DNA of 32,257 nucleotides. Source: an uncultured Cyclobacteriaceae bacterium. Lineage in GTDB: Bacteria > Bacteroidota > Bacteroidia > Cytophagales > Cyclobacteriaceae. The DNA lies in the NCBI GenBank assembly GCA_937146645.1, contig CAKZRQ010000054.1, positions 1 through 32,257 on the forward strand, given 5' to 3'. Of this stretch, positions 32,134 to 32,257 are shown one piece after another. Both the position numbers and the translations under genes were made by a program. Below the pieces are notes generated by a model. The model did no database searches, was not told the origin of the DNA, and was given only the letters and a program-made list of their open reading frames with translations. Within the stretch, counting starts at the first letter, position 1. Each line of letters begins with the position of its first letter.

Positions 32134-32257
32134 CATTTGGGGAAAACGATCCTCACAAGTTCTGGCGAAAGGCCAGGAACAAGTTCTTTGAGATGATGTA
32201 AGGCGAAAACCTGAATGGTTTGGTAATATGTTTTAGGACATGTTATTAAGCTATAAG
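32134..32257 (+). other. Probable rRNA operon leader, cut by window edge
   Basis: After the promoter comes a GC-rich hairpin at 32159-32180 (GTTCTGGC, GAAA loop, GGCCAGGAAC), like a boxB. Three bases later GTTCTTTGA (32183-32191) resembles the boxA antitermination element found before bacterial rRNAs. No reading frame is evident. The last bases, GTTATTAAGCTATAAG, resemble the 5' end of many 23S rRNAs. A 16S or 23S gene probably follows beyond the window. The gap from 31951 to the promoter holds no gene. Confidence 0.5.

Noticed and set aside
1..32257. CRISPR arrays, tRNAs, prophage or complete insertion sequences
   Set aside because: None seen; the only repeats are the cassette flanks and the REP-like hairpins.

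Overview
The window looks like chromosomal DNA of a Bacteroidota member, most likely Cytophagales (Cyclobacteriaceae/Algoriphagus-like). That placement is inferred from the low-to-moderate GC, the promoters of the form TTTG-N19-TAnnTTTG, and Bacteroidota-typical families: DUF5723, DUF2480, fused E1 alpha/beta dehydrogenase, paired M16 peptidases, and beta-propeller lipoproteins of the 6-bladed/DUF4221 kind. No phage, CRISPR array or tRNA was seen. The only mobile-type gene is one REP-associated tyrosine transposase.

Layout. 1-1486 (minus): sbcC (cut by the left edge) and sbcD, a DNA-end processing nuclease pair. 1615-2094: an RlpA-family protein. 1994-5930: the most unusual part, two tandem cassettes. 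Each has a conserved non-coding head (fragment of the rlpA 3' end, a 9-bp inverted repeat built into a possible promoter, and a run of exactly ten G), then a small exported cysteine-bearing peptide, then a propeller-type lipoprotein. Each ends in an identical 31-base sequence. The non-coding parts are nearly identical between copies while the genes differ strongly. Cassette 1 also carries a redoxin-like lipoprotein and a terminator-like hairpin between peptide and lipoprotein. 5966-13277: an RND efflux operon (adaptor plus two different permeases, no TolC). 13252-17420 (minus): an outer-membrane barrel protein, a DUF5723 protein and a fused 2-oxoacid dehydrogenase E1.

17421-17858 is a gene-free gap with a strong orphan hairpin. 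17859-20883: rimO, then a REP-associated transposase flanked by its likely REP hairpins, then an exported glycerophosphodiesterase. 20935-23142: a GNAT-like protein and a PfkB (adenosine kinase-like) sugar/nucleoside kinase. 23296-26703: an active and an inactive M16 peptidase in tandem, closed by a terminator shared with a convergent M61 peptidase (26732-28375, minus). 28411-31950: a clear promoter followed by rpmH, rnpA, an S41 C-terminal processing protease, tsaB and a DUF2480 gene, closely packed or overlapping. 32097-32257: a promoter followed by a boxB-like hairpin and a boxA-like motif, probably the leader of an rRNA operon running off the right edge.

Most of the window is housekeeping or envelope biology. 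The paired peptide/propeller cassettes at 1994-5930, with G10 tracts and shared flanks, are the best candidate for an undescribed system. They look like exported peptide modules that may be phase-variable and may exchange contents by recombination between their flanks.
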